Shown: piece after piece, positions 1 through 12,044 of the stretch
How the letters are laid out: each line of letters begins with the position of its first letter
How positions within the stretch are numbered: the stretch's first letter is position 1
NCBI GenBank assembly: GCA_903813345.2
Contig: CAIIXF020000006.1
Location: 7,306,989-7,370,988, forward strand
Origin: Owenia fusiformis
Lineage: Eukaryota; Annelida; Polychaeta; Sabellida; Oweniidae
DNA length: 64,000 nucleotides
Reading direction: 5' to 3'
Position numbers and translations under genes: made by a program
The notes under the pieces: generated by a model
The model's input: the letters and a program-made list of their open reading frames with translations, nothing else
Told to the model about the DNA's origin: nothing
Databases searched by the model: none

Positions 1-136
1 GATACACAACACCATGCACATAATCTTGGAACAATTTCACAAGAGACTTATATTACAGTCAATTGGACAGCGCCTCAGGATGATAACTTTACCAGCTTTC
101 AGTTAGAAATATATCAACCAATACATCAACAAAACG
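1..136 (+). CDS. MEGF9-like exon a (window-truncated): FN3 N-terminal half
   Basis: Open in frame 1 from the window edge. It contains the FN3-type stretch YITVNWTAP followed by FTSFQLEIYQP. It ends at a GTGAGA donor at 137, leaving one base of the next codon. Confidence 0.75.
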
Positions 137-3100
137 GTGAGATAAAACTTCAGTGTTTGCATTATAGTGTAGAGAACACGTGTCTCTGTGTTCTCCTGTC
201 TTATCTAATTCGAGTTTGTATTGTTGATGAACATTTTTTGCAGTATTTCCTCCTGTTTACATACATTTCTTCAATAGTTCCCGTTGTTTCTATCAATTTA
301 AACAGCTCGGCAATCTTGGTAGATCTTTCTTATAACCGGAAATGCACCAAACGAAGAACTTGTCAAATTCCAGGGGATTTTGGCAATTTTTTTAATTTGC
401 CAAAATTCGCAAATTTAAAACACTCGCCAAATTAAAGACAAATAAAGCATATAGAATATTATCCCAAAGACTTTTTGATAGTTGATTTTTATCACTACAA
501 AACAAAATCCATCCACCTATCTTAGCTATTCATGTTGTAATAACATGTACTTCATTTTTGGATGAAGACTTATTTTGGACCAAAGTCACTTTAAAAGTGT
601 TCAAAATGGTGAAAACTGCATGTTTTTAAAAGAATTTCTGGTTCAGTAATGCTTGGCGTTACCTCAGAGCTGATTTGAATTAAGAAGGCTCGTTTTTATT
701 TTGCAGATACCAAACATATGTTTGTGGATGTACCCCACAATGAAACAACAGTTAATGTCACAGACCTACAACCTGGAACTAATTATATCATCAAACTTTG
801 GGTGAATGTCACCACAGAAATAGGCAACACAACAGTGTCAAACCTAACAGATTCTGGAAATGTTGTGGTGAAGACTTTGGGATATGGTCCAGATATGCGT
901 AAGTGAAAACACATTCTTAAGTTCTTAAAGGACATTTTTAAATTAATGAATTGATAAATTGTTAATTTGAAAATTCTGGGTTGGATTCTTGTCAAGTGGA
1001 AGTCTACATAATTTGTATCACAACATTTATTTATATGTAAGGCTTTTACAAAGAATACAGTACTCCTCTTCAAGCGTTGATATGTTAAAGTATGTACCAA
1101 AAAAGGTATTTCTGGCCAAACATGGTTGTTGTCAATTACAATCCAATCACTGACTCATGTTTTATTTTAGCATGTGGGTGTGACCCAATCGGTTCTGTGG
1201 ATCAACAGTGTGACAACCACACTGGGCAATGTACCTGTAAACCAAACTTTGGAGGAAAGAACATGTATGACACTGGTGAGGAACACAGAACATGTCGCGG
1301 ATGTTACCATGGCTACTATTTAGATAAGGATGCATGTAAGAAGTGCCATTACAGATGTAACAATGTGACATCATATGGGTTGTGTCGTCTTAAAGGTAAA
1401 GGTTTTTGCTTGTATTTATTTAAGTGTAGTTCATATGCATATTATGAATTTATATGATTACAAGCTAAGAAATAGGTTTATGTCATTTTTATGTCCTTCT
1501 TTTGTTGTTTCCTGACATAAGGAATACATTAAAGATTATGAGTAAATTATGCTAATCAGTCATCCTTGATTGGGAATGTGATCCCCAGCTAAGAGGCTGT
1601 TCTGTTTTGTGGAAATCTCTTGTGTTTTCAATTCAATTAAAATCATTTATTTTTATGAATTACAATTTTCAGGTAAAACTTGATGTTCACTGCGACCCTT
1701 GCATTGCAATTCAAATCATTTATTTACAATTTTCAGAGGGAACTGGTGAAGTTCATTGTGACCCCTGTAAAGAGGGGTCAATGGGGCAGTTTTGTCAGAA
1801 GTGCGCTGACAACTATTATCCAAGACCATCCTACGGAAACCACTATGGCGAACAAGGGTGCCGACCATGTAATTGCAACGGGAATGAGGACAAGACGGAA
1901 CATTTATATTGTGATAAAGCAGGTCTGAGATTTTAACACTTGCCACAGTGTTGCCACTGATGATATATTATTTATACTCACAGTTTTCTTGTGAATAAAA
2001 ATCTTTAAAAAGAAAGTTATATGTTTATGAGAGTACTTTAAATTGACTTTGTTCTTCAATATTCAACAATTGCGAATTTCATGTTTTTCATGTTCGATAA
2101 TGTGGCAAGGCACTTCGATTTTACACTCAACTCTAGATATTTACATCCGCCTGTGGCTACTGTCAAGTGGATATGACCCACACTGAATGTTTTACCACTA
2201 ATTGTAAATCTAATTAGATGAACACTCCACAATTCCATTAAAATAAAGGTCAATGAGAAAAATAAAAATGGGACCTGTTAAGTGTTCACCTTTCAGAGAA
2301 CTTGATACATTTTACTTTATTGTATTTTACATTTTTTTTCCACACAGGGAGATGCACACACTGTGCGTTTAATACAACAGGAGACAACTGTGAAAAATGC
2401 CTGCCAGGATTTCTTGGAGATCCTATCGTTGCCAAGAACTGTACCCATCCTGGTAAGCTTTAATCAACAGTTTGAAGTCGTATTTATTTATTTATATCAA
2501 TATAATGTATTACAAAAGAAGCTCCTCAAAAAATGTCAAATTTAGCATGAAAATGTAAAGGGTAGAGTAAGAAATAAGTAATTTAATAAAGGGAGAAAGA
2601 TAGCATTTAGAGAAAACAGGAGTATATTACCTTAAATATTGCCCTAGCCTAACCTGCAAGACTTTAGACTGCAAGACTGATAAAATATTACTTTACCAGC
2701 ATCGTCACATTTAACAGTATGGGTCCTATTTCTTAGAGCTCTATGATAATATTGTGTATAGATGATTAATCTTAAGTAAATTTTTGTTTTGTTGTTAAAC
2801 TTCAGACCCTCGACACATGATCCCGCATCCACCACACCAGAATGTTGTCCTTATTGGTGCAGCTATTGTAGCGGGAATTGCGCTAGTAATAATTCTTGCT
2901 GTAGTTGGTTACAAAAAATGCCGTCACTGTCGTGGACAGAACAATCAATTCTGGTCAATCAAGCTCCGCGAAGACCAAGAAGCAGTGAGTTTCACCACAT
3001 ATATGGATATGGATTATCGTAGCGTGGATGGACCCCCAGGTAGGGGTTCTGCGGATGCATCAGGATTGTACGACATCAATCGACCAGATGTGCAATTTTC

Positions 3101-3158
3101 CTCTGGGAAAAACCGATTGATTTTAGATCATGATACACACCCAACAGGCCCCATATAA
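1..3158 (+). CDS. MEGF9-like laminin-EGF/FN3 type I membrane protein, 3' part of gene (6 coding exons)
   Basis: The exons are 1-136, 707-898, 1171-1395, 1737-1922, 2348-2452 and 2806-3158. All internal boundaries are GT-AG and phase 1, and together they encode the last 398 residues; the 5' end lies outside the window. In order the fragment has a fibronectin-III domain (about residues 15-108, split by one intron), cysteine-rich laminin-type EGF modules (about 111-281), one transmembrane helix (about 295-317) and a cytoplasmic tail of about 80 residues. The tail motif FWSIKLRED followed by SFTTY resembles, from memory, the membrane-proximal tail of vertebrate MEGF9, a receptor-like protein of poorly known function. 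Several N-glycosylation sequons (NET, NVT, NTT) fit an extracellular region. FN3 domains are not what I expect in vertebrate MEGF9, so this may be an invertebrate variant or another laminin-EGF receptor. Membrane-receptor architecture is certain; the MEGF9 name is moderate. Confidence 0.75.
707..898 (+). CDS. MEGF9-like exon b: FN3 C-terminal half
   Basis: Follows a TTTTGCAG acceptor and ends at a GTAAGTG donor. It encodes the classic FN3 F/G-strand signature VTDLQPGTNYIIKLWVNVTT and carries several N-glycosylation sequons. Confidence 0.8.
1171..1395 (+). CDS. MEGF9-like exon c: laminin-EGF modules
   Basis: Follows a TTTATTTTAG acceptor and ends at a GTAAAG donor. Dense cysteines are spaced as in laminin EGF-like domains (CGCDP...C...TGQCTCKPNFGG...CRGCYHGYY). 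Phase 1 at both ends, so this is a symmetric module exon. Confidence 0.85.
1640..1768 (+). repeat. Tandem duplication of a splice acceptor and exon start
   Basis: The block around 1640-1700 (AATCATTTATTT, then ACAATTTTCAG, then a GATGTTCACTGCGACCC-like stretch) is repeated at 1712-1768 as AATCATTTATTT, ACAATTTTCAG, then GAAGTTCATTGTGACCCC. The intron end and the first codons of exon d are therefore duplicated at a period of roughly 65-70 bases. The upstream copy is diverged. Confidence 0.7.
1737..1922 (+). CDS. MEGF9-like exon d: laminin-EGF modules
   Basis: Follows an AATTTTCAG acceptor and ends at a GTCTGAG donor. It encodes CDPCKEGSMGQFCQKCADNY and a second cysteine cluster (CRPCNCNGN). 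A second, near-identical acceptor lies 65 bases upstream (see the duplication at 1640-1768). The downstream acceptor keeps phase 1 and is preferred. Confidence 0.8.
2348..2452 (+). CDS. MEGF9-like exon e: last laminin-EGF module
   Basis: Follows a CCACACAG acceptor and ends at a GTAAGC donor. Encodes GRCTHCAFNTTGDNCEKC followed by LPGFLGDP, the typical end of a laminin-EGF domain. Phase 1 on both sides. Confidence 0.85.
2806..3158 (+). CDS. MEGF9-like last coding exon: transmembrane helix and cytoplasmic tail
   Basis: Follows an AACTTCAG acceptor. It encodes a short juxtamembrane stretch, a hydrophobic helix (VVLIGAAIVAGIALVIILAV), basic stop-transfer residues (YKKCRHCR) and a tail containing FWSIKLRED. 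It ends at a TAA stop at 3156-3158. Confidence 0.85.
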
Positions 3159-4345
3159 GGTGCTGAGGGGGGAGAGGGGTAAGGTTCCATACATCCCAGG
3201 GTACTGTTATGTAATCCTCAGTCATGGGATTAATCTTGACTCCAAGATGGTGAGATATTTATTCAAACTTCTATATTCATTTGCCATTAGAGGCCTGTTT
3301 CTGAAAAATACAGTGATTTTTGTAATTCAACGACCTCATATACAATATAACCATGGTTCATTTTTTATTAGAAATATTTTATTAAGAGAGCTTGCCCAGA
3401 AGAAATAATGCATATATTATGGAGGAAGGGAAATATCTAGTATTTTTAAGAAATGGGTCGCAAAATAAGGTGGCTAAATTGGTAATGCACATGAACACCA
3501 TATATTGGTGACAAGTTGAAATGTATAATATTTGCAAGTATTTTAAAGGAATGTGTTTCATTTAAATCTGCCAAGTGAATGGCATACTGCAAAATCTGTA
3601 TAGTGTAATAGCTCTGTTATTTACCTAGACACCAGTAGTTATATACATTCAGAGTTTTTGAAACCACATTTTGAAAATTTTCATGTAGCATTCAAATATG
3701 TCAAGATTGTTTCTACTGTCATCTAATGAGTCTTATTGAACAGGTTGTACCAGTATATAACACATCTACATCCTGGCCTGTAAAATCATTTTACCATATT
3801 TTACGAAAGACCAAAAGTCTATATATATAATTAATGCATTGTTTGTGATACTGTGAAACAAAGTTATTTTGCGACCATGCTGTTCTGCTAATTATCACTT
3901 GTGAATTTAAAATTTCTTGAATAAGTCATCATTTTCCATGTAGGTACTGTGGCCTATAATCAGTCCAGGGATTAAGCATTGTATATCCAAATGAATTGAA
4001 TTTTTATATGAAAATAGAATGCTGAATTCTCCACATGCAGGCTTCTTTGCAATGCATGCTAAATCAAATTTGAGAAATTGAAAACTGAAGATCAGACTGG
4101 TGTGAGAGGACAGGCCAAAACATCAATCTCTGCCAGAAGCTTTAAGCAATGAATGTATACAATCAGGAAGATTAATGGGTCAAGTTTGACTTGCTTAATG
4201 TTTTTTGACAGGTGTTGATTTATTGATCCAAACCATAAGAAGTAATTTATGTATGCATTTATACTTGTGGGAAATCCTATTGATAGGAGGATATTTATTG
4301 TGAAACCTGTGAACCCTGATATTATGAAGTCTTGCCATTGGCTTA

Positions 4346-4495
4346 TTATGTCACCACCACAAATGGTGACTTACTGTCATAGTCTCCAACTATTTTTCAG
4401 ACAGTTTCAGTGTTTGGCATCGGGGAGGGGCTCTTTGTTAGGCGTTTGGTGGTCATTGTTTGACATTTGTAACAAATGGCAGGTGGTGACATTTT
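4346..4495. mobile_element. Short MITE-like copy with ATGTCACCACC termini
   Basis: Starts ATGTCACCACC and ends GGTGGTGACAT, about 150 bp apart. The left 95 bases align by eye with the reverse complement of the right end of the element at 47829-49112: a terminal hairpin, then a stretch like TCTCC followed by T-rich and G/C-rich blocks. It is a degenerate member of that family. Confidence 0.5.
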
Positions 4496-6299
4496 GCATG
4501 TTGTTGCCTTGTATATATAATGCAATAGTTGAAGGTTTTAATTTCTCTGAAACATTATCAAGGCATATTAAAATTGATCAATTAGTTCAAAAAATAATTC
4601 CGCAAAATCTAGTACTAGACTTTTCCTAAGGGGTTGAGATACAAATGTATTTTCATGAAAGTATTTTGGTATTCCAACCAAATAGTACAATAGTACCCCA
4701 TCCCCTTTATACAAAGTAACATTTCGGAAGATTGTGTTAAGGAGAACTACATTCCAAAGACAACCTATATTGTATATTTTTAACTTAAGGTTGGTTTATC
4801 AGAATGAGTAATCTGGTTAATTAGATAGAAGAATGATAGATTTACCAATTTGGTACATACAAATCTGATGTCATATGCAATCAGGTCCAAAAAGTGTCCC
4901 ACCTTAATGTTTGATGGTATTATGTTGACATTAAGGTAGGTACAGTAGAATGATATAAGAACCCGTTTGTGCATGATATCACTCTGTAAGCCTGTAGCTA
5001 TAACTAGCCAGAATACTCATTGGTCATGACCAACCTGAAGGATGTTTGATATGTATTTATTATATGGATATTCAAATATTTAGATGCCAATGTGTGCTTT
5101 ATATAAATGTGATATTTAAAACGCTTTTTGATGCAACACAAGGAGTATATTTGCTATGTAAGCGCTTTCAAAGTTAATCCCTCCATATCATTGGAGAAAG
5201 CACTAGATGATATTTGATCTGATTATTGTAGTATGTATTACAAATCTAGTGCCTCACCCTGTAGAATCTGTTGCTTTAATGAGCTACCCTGATTCTGTAG
5301 AATCTGCTACTTTAGTGGCCCACTCTGAGTCATCTGTTGAAAAAGGTACTCTGTGGAGAATCTGCTTATATAACTGAGGAGCTACTTTTTGTTAAAGTAA
5401 AAAAAAATTTGTGAAATCATAAATATTGCTTGATGTACAAAGTGAGTTTTGTACTACTTCTCAAAGTTTAAGGTCTGAATACGAAAGCTTTGTATGCTTG
5501 AAACCTTAGGTCCCCAAACTGAAGTGTATTTGAGAAGTAAACAGGGAAATGAGGGACAAAAGGATACTAATATTGCTTTGTGTGTATAAATTGTATAACA
5601 TTATATATTATGTAAAACTATACTATTCTCTGTACATATCCACAGTATTTATTCTTTTGGGGTTAAACAAAAGGGCATGGAATGTAAAGCCCAAGTGGTA
5701 AATATCGTCGAAATGCTTCAAGATAGTACTATCGGTCTATAAATGCTTTAGAATATTTAAATATATGTATATGTGAATAATGTTGAGAGAAGTAAAAACA
5801 TGGGCCTACTTTGGGGGTAAAACAAAAATCAGAGATAAGGGAGGGACTAATCTGTAAGACTAGTTACATTAAAAATCAACCAATCAATCTGTTGTAGTAG
5901 TCTTCACTATCCTAAATATTGCTACCTCAAAAGTGATTCATCAAATGTTTAGTCGAGGTTTAGATAGTTGTTCTGTTGGAAATTCTTCAAAATAATATGT
6001 ATGGATAATTATATTTATAGAAAATTTACATGTAGAAATTTGAATTTTGAATTTCTTCAATGAGGTATGACTTTATAGGATTTTGATGCTATCTCTGATT
6101 CTCTCTTTTAGTGCCCCTGTATGTCTGTATGTTAAAGGTCTATTAATTATGTGATTTCGCCTTTCTGAGACGTAAAATGACCTTAAAAGGTAAATTTTGA
6201 TATTTGTATTATATATACTATATTGATTAAAACATTCCATATTTCTGTGTTGCTAAAATGTTACTGAATGCTAGTTTACGAAGTATTTCCTTATTTATA

Positions 6300-6336
6300 C
6301 ACTCCCTCCAAAACTTTTGCAACAGGAAGTCCCTTC
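6300..6336 (+). mobile_element. Isolated mariner/Tc1-like terminal sequence
   Basis: TA followed by CACTCCCTCCAAAACTTTTG resembles the termini of the elements at 22540-23403 and 36701-36928. I do not see a matching right end nearby, so it may be a solo or decayed end. Confidence 0.35.
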
Positions 6337-7825
6337 TTATTTTGAACCTCATGTGAAGCCTGTGTATATGCTACACAACTTCCAGCCAAATTTTTGGAGA
6401 AGGTGTACGTTAACCCTGTTATATAATACCCTTTTAAGGTATAATCTTTATTCAATCAATCTTTGTTGTAATCTTACATTTTCTTTATGCGAGTTGACCC
6501 CTCTATTCATTACCACAAGAAATGCATTTTTAAATCTGTATTTATTTGTAAAAGATTTTTAACTTAACTAAGGAGTAAACTGTGTTCTAGAGAGGCTGTA
6601 TATCATCACAATTGGGTTCAAATTGCAGACCTCTATTTCAATCCCTCTTCATTCTAGATTTACCCAAGTCCCAATTCCCTATTTGCTGAGTCATTGACTC
6701 CTATGTCCTTTTTTATTCGTCTTTTTCAGGAAAGCAACAAACTTGGCACAATTGTAGAAACACATTATATATTATCCATTCAATTGATGTATTTGGCATT
6801 TAAAGGTAGTATCAGATCGCATTGAGTACTCTTTACAAATTTTTTTTTAATTTTGGGCTCATATCATTCCTCATCATGTCTGTTTTCTAAAAGTCCCCAA
6901 AGTGCATACTTTATTTAAGGAAAACTAAAGATTTTTGCAATAATGTATTAATAATTTTCTATAAATGTGGTTACCATATTTATTATTTGGGAGAATTAAA
7001 ACATTTTCCCCTATTTGGCACTTTGAAACTTAAACAACTTTATCAACTGATTACATATTGTGGATCTTTTGGGAGAAATTATATTTGAGATTGTACTGTT
7101 GTAAGGAATATATTAGTAGGTAAAATGTTCATGTTTCTTGCAATTTTATCACTCCTATAGATCTGATTCTGCCTTTAATGTTTATTTTTGATAAGATATT
7201 GCATTATTCAAAAATTTTAAAATCAGATTGTTTCTGTGTGTCTTAATTTAATTGAATTAATTCATTTTTCATCATGAGTTATTCGAAGTAGTTTCAAAAT
7301 ATTGTAACCTTGGCACAAATTAAGTTGGAACAACAATTTGGAAAGATATCATCAGTATTATTATTATTTTGATTGAAGATCTACATGTATTATATATTCA
7401 AATTCCATATCCCAAAAGCCCAGTCTCTAAATAATCCCCTCCACCCCAAAACAAAATCATAGAATTTGAATTAAATTAAATTTCAAATTAGACTATTATG
7501 GGCCAGGATAGGAACATACTTTCTGAAAATATTAGAGCTTGAAAAGATACAAACCTAGTCAACAATATTATGAGAAGTTCCAAGTTTATGTAACTCATAG
7601 AAATTGTGTTAACCATGGGTTAGCTGTTGACAATCAATGGCATTTACTGAAAAGAAGGTTGAAAATCGGGGTATTTTAGAATCAGATTAAGACGGTATGC
7701 AACTCTAAATAGAACAAGATCTGATATTCAGTTAAACTTGTCTATAGTCATTGAGTTTTTAGTTTTATATTTAGTTTTTATTATAAATATCGATGTACTG
7801 CATAATATAGATGTAGTTAGTCTCA

Positions 7826-7831
7826 AATAAA
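7826..7831 (+). terminator. Candidate polyadenylation signal AATAAA
   Basis: Canonical hexamer followed within about 20-30 bases by T-rich and GT-containing sequence. It is the signal I would choose for the long 3' UTR of the upstream + strand gene. No direct evidence of use. Confidence 0.35.
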
Positions 7832-7974
7832 ATTTGGTCTTCACATATAAAATGTTTGTTATTTTATTAAGTTAAACATTATAATGAGTTGAATGGGAGC
7901 CCACAAAGTTTTCACTTTGTGACAAGTGTGTTAAGTTCAGGTGTTTAATGGTACTTTGCAAAACAAAGTCCAAC

Positions 7975-8275
7975 ACTGACCTCCAGGTATCCCAGACGTT
8001 CAAATAAAAGTACTGCCCCTAATTAAAATTACTGAAAATGCTTTTTGGTGTTTGACCTTGACCTTTCATGTAGCCTTTTAAATGTGACATTGACCCTTAA
8101 AGAGTGACAGTGCTTCAGGGTGCCTCACATTGCAAATCCCTTGTATTGACCTTCCAGGTAACCCAATAAATGTGACCTTGACCCCAAATGAGTGACAATA
8201 CTGACAGAGTTAGTTACAATACAAAACCCATGTATTGAATTGACCTTTCTGATAGCCCTAGAAATGTGACCCTAC
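7975..8275. repeat. Degenerate tandem repeat, about 85-90 bp period
   Basis: Blocks of the form GACCT-T-CCAGGTA-CCC...AAATGTGACC-TTGACCC...GAGTGAC recur near 7979, 8062, 8149 and 8243. About four diverged units; no coding potential. Confidence 0.55.
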
Positions 8276-8676
8276 TTCTGTTACGATTAGTAACTTTTCT
8301 GTGAACACTTATTCAAGGGACTCCTTATTTGTAATCCCAAATAAAACAAAATCGAAAAATCATAGTTACCCACTATTCACAATATCAATTGTGAACATCA
8401 ATACAAACCATATTTTATGTAAACATTGAGCTTCAAAAAATTTGCTCATGAATGCCTTTTAAATATCATTGCATATATCAGGTGCATGCATAAATGTGAA
8501 GTAATTGAAGACAATGTCCTTTAATCTTATATATAAACAGACATACATCTAATACGCCATCTTTGTGTCTATAATTCAACCCAAATGTCTTTTAGTTGCC
8601 TCTTAATGTATGAAAATGTCCCTTTAGAAACATAACTTACAATTTATTCTAGCTATTATATTTAGGTTATCGTTTT

Positions 8677-8754
8677 TATGACACCGCTAGAAGTGTTGAC
8701 ATCTCTAACTTTTCTGTAGACGGTGGTCGGTGGTTGGCTTTCGGCGTCTGTAAC
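8677..8754 (-). mobile_element. Degenerate terminal fragment of the ATGTCACCACC repeat family
   Basis: The order of a GACACCGC...GTTGACAT hairpin-like start, a GGTGGTCGGTGGTTGG block, then GGCGTCTGTAAC matches the reverse complement of the right end at about 49010-49112 (GTTACAGACGCCGG, then CCAACCACC blocks, then the hairpin). Confidence 0.5.
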
Positions 8755-8950
8755 TAAAATGGCGGGTGATGAGATTTTACATGCATGTGTTTGCATATAT
8801 CTGATTCTGCCTTAAAACGCGTAAATCCTCGAATGCATTGAATGCACATTTAATATTATCAATGTTATTCTTTTTCGCCCTTTCCTTGACGTAATGACAG
8901 CTTTGAATTTGTGTGTCCTCGCATTTTATTTGGGTAATTCATTGTGAGTT

Positions 8951-8966
8951 GGGGGGGGGGGGGGGG
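8951..8966 (+). repeat. Poly-G tract
   Basis: A run of 16 consecutive G residues in otherwise AT-rich sequence. Length may be unreliable in any assembly. Confidence 0.8.
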
Positions 8967-10860
8967 TATATAGAAGACTTAAGATTGACATACATTGTTT
9001 CTGTATATAGAAATTCATGTTAAGATGTAGACTATTTGTGATGCATTTGAAAATCTGGAACAATCGCATACCATAATTTCGCTGAACTATTTTCCATAAC
9101 AAAAAACAACATATTCCTCAAACTAATCTTAAAAAGATTTATAGTAAAGGCGATGATAAGAGGTTATAAGTGGATGATGATGAAATTACAGTTGCAGCCA
9201 TTGCTTGCCAAGGTCCAAATCATCAACATCAGTCACAAACTATTATCATTATATTGTCATTTAGAGTTGACTCTTCAGTTTTTTATCAGCTAATAAGGAA
9301 GTGGACAACGACCTGAGATTCTACCTTAGGGTGTCTATGGTAACCAGAGTGGAAGTAATGACACATAAAGTAATATTTCACGCCTCGTATAAAGGTGAGA
9401 TGATAATCGAACAGATATTAGAGATATATCATAACATTTAATTATTAATCATGAATTAGCTCCCACGGGCATAAAGGCCCTATATAACATTTTAAATTGC
9501 ACAAAGTGATTTATGGAGGATTTTTTGTTCGAAAATCATCAAATTATTTATTTTTTGTCGAAAGAAAATTGGTTGATAAATAAGCGAAAAATGAACTCAC
9601 CCATGTGTGAAAGTAATTCAAAATTTTAGTTCTCATATAGAAACAATTGGTGCAGTAATATATTCTTCTTTTCAACATATTTAGACAATCAACATTGGTT
9701 TATTTTGAATTTCAGTTATTTTAAATGAGGCAGGTTTTAGTATGATAATGAATAAACAAAACATCAATCTTTGCAATTGCGTTAAAAAGATAATGTGTTT
9801 TACATTGTTTATTGAAATATTTGATGATTAAAAATTTCAACTTTTATTTGAAAATGGCGGGAAATTTGAACATTTGAAAAATAAAAAGCCGACAAGTCTT
9901 TTTTATTTTAATAATCATAATAATCTTTTTTAGTTTTTTAACCAGATCACATCCGGACTTACAATCAGGTTTTTTATAATAGTAATTATATTTGATTTTT
10001 GAACACTCGACACACATCTTCACCATTGATTGCTTTTGTTGTGGTGGCCGATAGCTGCTACTCGTTTGAGTAAATAGAAGCTATTCACAAGAAGGGGTTG
10101 CATGGTTTATTACGAGAAGATCTGACCGAAGTTACAGAGGAGATAATGTAAATGATATCATCCTAATGGATATATATTTTTTCACAGAACATGATCCAAA
10201 TTATGAAATAAAGCTTGCAAGCGATTCAGTTGTGTCCCATGAGGATAGTTTGGAGTGACATGTACATTATATAAACCATATATGCATATACGATATACGA
10301 TATGGTAATGCCATAATAACTATAAGGGAATTGTTGTATTACGTAACATGGAAATGGCTCATAGTTATTCATTTGTGAATAACGTTTCCTAGCCGTTTGC
10401 TTTTTAGAGTAATTATGTTTTAAAATGGATTATAAATTGTCTTATTGTTATCTTTTTATTGTTTTCATGCATCAAAGCTAAATTAATTTATATAGGATAT
10501 AAAGGCAAAAATCACATCAAGCCAAAAGAACATGTCTTTTTGCTATTACAGAAGAGCAATATATTTGATAAACGCGGCACTCTAAAATCATTGGGGTATT
10601 CTACTTGGAACTAAATGATGCGGAAAAGTCAACAACTTTTCAAAGCATGTACAAGCAAATTTCCCGCAGATTCTTTCTTCTTTTAGGATATACTTCATTA
10701 TCTAATACAGGTTTGGTTAAAACCCTCGGACAAAATGTTGTTTTAAAAGATAGATTACCATTTGGAAACAGATTAATTTCATATTGTTTTCGCATTTTAA
10801 TACTCATTCAAAATAGATGAATTCGGAAGAGGGAGGGGGGAAGAGCTAGGTTATCAGTTA
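8967..10860. other. Intergenic, nothing recognised
   Basis: AT-rich sequence with only short, uninformative reading frames. I see no exon, RNA gene or structured repeat here. Confidence 0.5.
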
Positions 10861-11179
10861 TCACACGTTTCAGCATGTGATACAGGAAATATTCTACAAA
10901 AGGTAACACTGTATCATACACGAAAGCGAAGCTTGAGTACTAGTGAGACATTGATACCCGAGTGGAATATTTCCTGTATCACATAAGCTCACCCCAGAAT
11001 AGCCTGACAACGGTAAAGTCAGATACCGTTGTCATAAATGGCGGACATAACCGTCGCTTCAACTGTTTAATCACTTGGTCCTCATTTCATGGTATTTTAT
11101 CGTCGCTAATTCTGTGCATGACAACGGTATTTGACTTTACCGTAGTCAGGCTATTCCGGCGTGAAGCTGAAACGTGTGA
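10861..11179. repeat. Inverted-repeat element interrupted by a MITE in its right arm
   Basis: The left arm (10861-10894, TCACACGTTTCAGC then a GTGATACAGGAAATATTC block) is matched in reverse by GAATATTTCCTGTATCAC at 10966-10983 and GCTGAAACGTGTGA at 11166-11179. The right arm is split exactly by the element at 10990-11163. The outer element is therefore the older one. Confidence 0.75.
10990..11163. mobile_element. MITE with CACCCC...GGCGTG termini, 5-bp target duplication AAGCT
   Basis: 174 bp. It begins CACCCCAGAATAGCCTGACA and ends with the near complement (TGTCAGGCTATTCCGG-type end). It is flanked by AAGCT at 10985-10989 and 11164-11168. Same family as 17907-18573 and the copy ending at 62485. 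No coding capacity, so non-autonomous. A 5-bp duplication is compatible with several superfamilies and I do not assign one. Confidence 0.8.
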
Positions 11180-12044
11180 CGTGAACTTTACGATTTTATC
11201 ACATGTATAAGAATTTTGAAGCATTTTGATTTGGTCATTATGATTGCGTTTAGTACTCTGTAGTCCCGGTAACTGTTATAATTTTTGGGTAAGGTCATCA
11301 AATTAGAGGTCTCATTATATAAATCATCTTCTAGGTTCCTTAAAATTCAGGACAAGTAAACATTAATAATTTCATATTCAATCAAATTTTTCATTATTCG
11401 CAGAAGCTGGTAAAAAGGTCAGTATTTCTAGGTCAATTTCAACCTACTTGAACTACTCATCGCAATTCTCTGTGGAAAATGTTGAATGTTACACGATGAC
11501 ACTATTACACATATTATTCAGGAGTGCGCTCACCACAACTCACAGTGAGAGAAAGTCATCAGAGCCCTCAATCTCAACCAATATGAAGAATTCAGCCGTT
11601 TGCCAAACATCAGTGCTATGATCTGCGGACCACCAGACTCGTACTTTTAAAATTGCAACATTATTGTAAATGATGCTAGCAGATTACTCGTGTCAACGCA
11701 CCTGTAATATAAGTTCATATGAAATCCACACATATATGTGGTCCCCATAATCCGAGTTTCGCGAGATATTTAGTATGGCTACCATGACGTGTTGCACATT
11801 TCCAGATCTAAGTAAGAGTGGTCCAATGGCCCTCTTTTGCAATGTTCCCTAGCCGAATGTTTAGGGCTAAATAGTCATGTATACATAAGAATATAATACG
11901 CAAAAGTATTCAAAACACATCATCCGACTTAGCCTGATATTACAATATCGAAATTATTGGAAATTGGAATGTATATTTTAAAAAACATTGGGGACGCCAA
12001 GGGCGCCCAAGTTTTGAATTCCCAACTTATCCTGTGAAATAAGA

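Larger units (their letters stand above)
3159..7850 (+). other. Probable long 3' UTR of the MEGF9-like gene
   Basis: This AT-rich stretch has no convincing coding exon on either strand. A plausible polyadenylation signal occurs at 7826-7831. It contains a small family of repeats (4346-4495) and a transposon-end-like sequence (6300-6336). The UTR length is inferred; earlier cleavage sites are equally possible. Confidence 0.35.

Noticed and set aside
1671-1740. Upstream acceptor at 1671 as the true start of exon d
   Set aside because: It would add sequence out of phase with exon c, whereas the acceptor at 1736 keeps phase 1.
4249-4629. 126-codon open frame downstream of the MEGF9-like stop
   Set aside because: Crosses the MITE-like repeat at 4346-4495 and has no recognisable motif.
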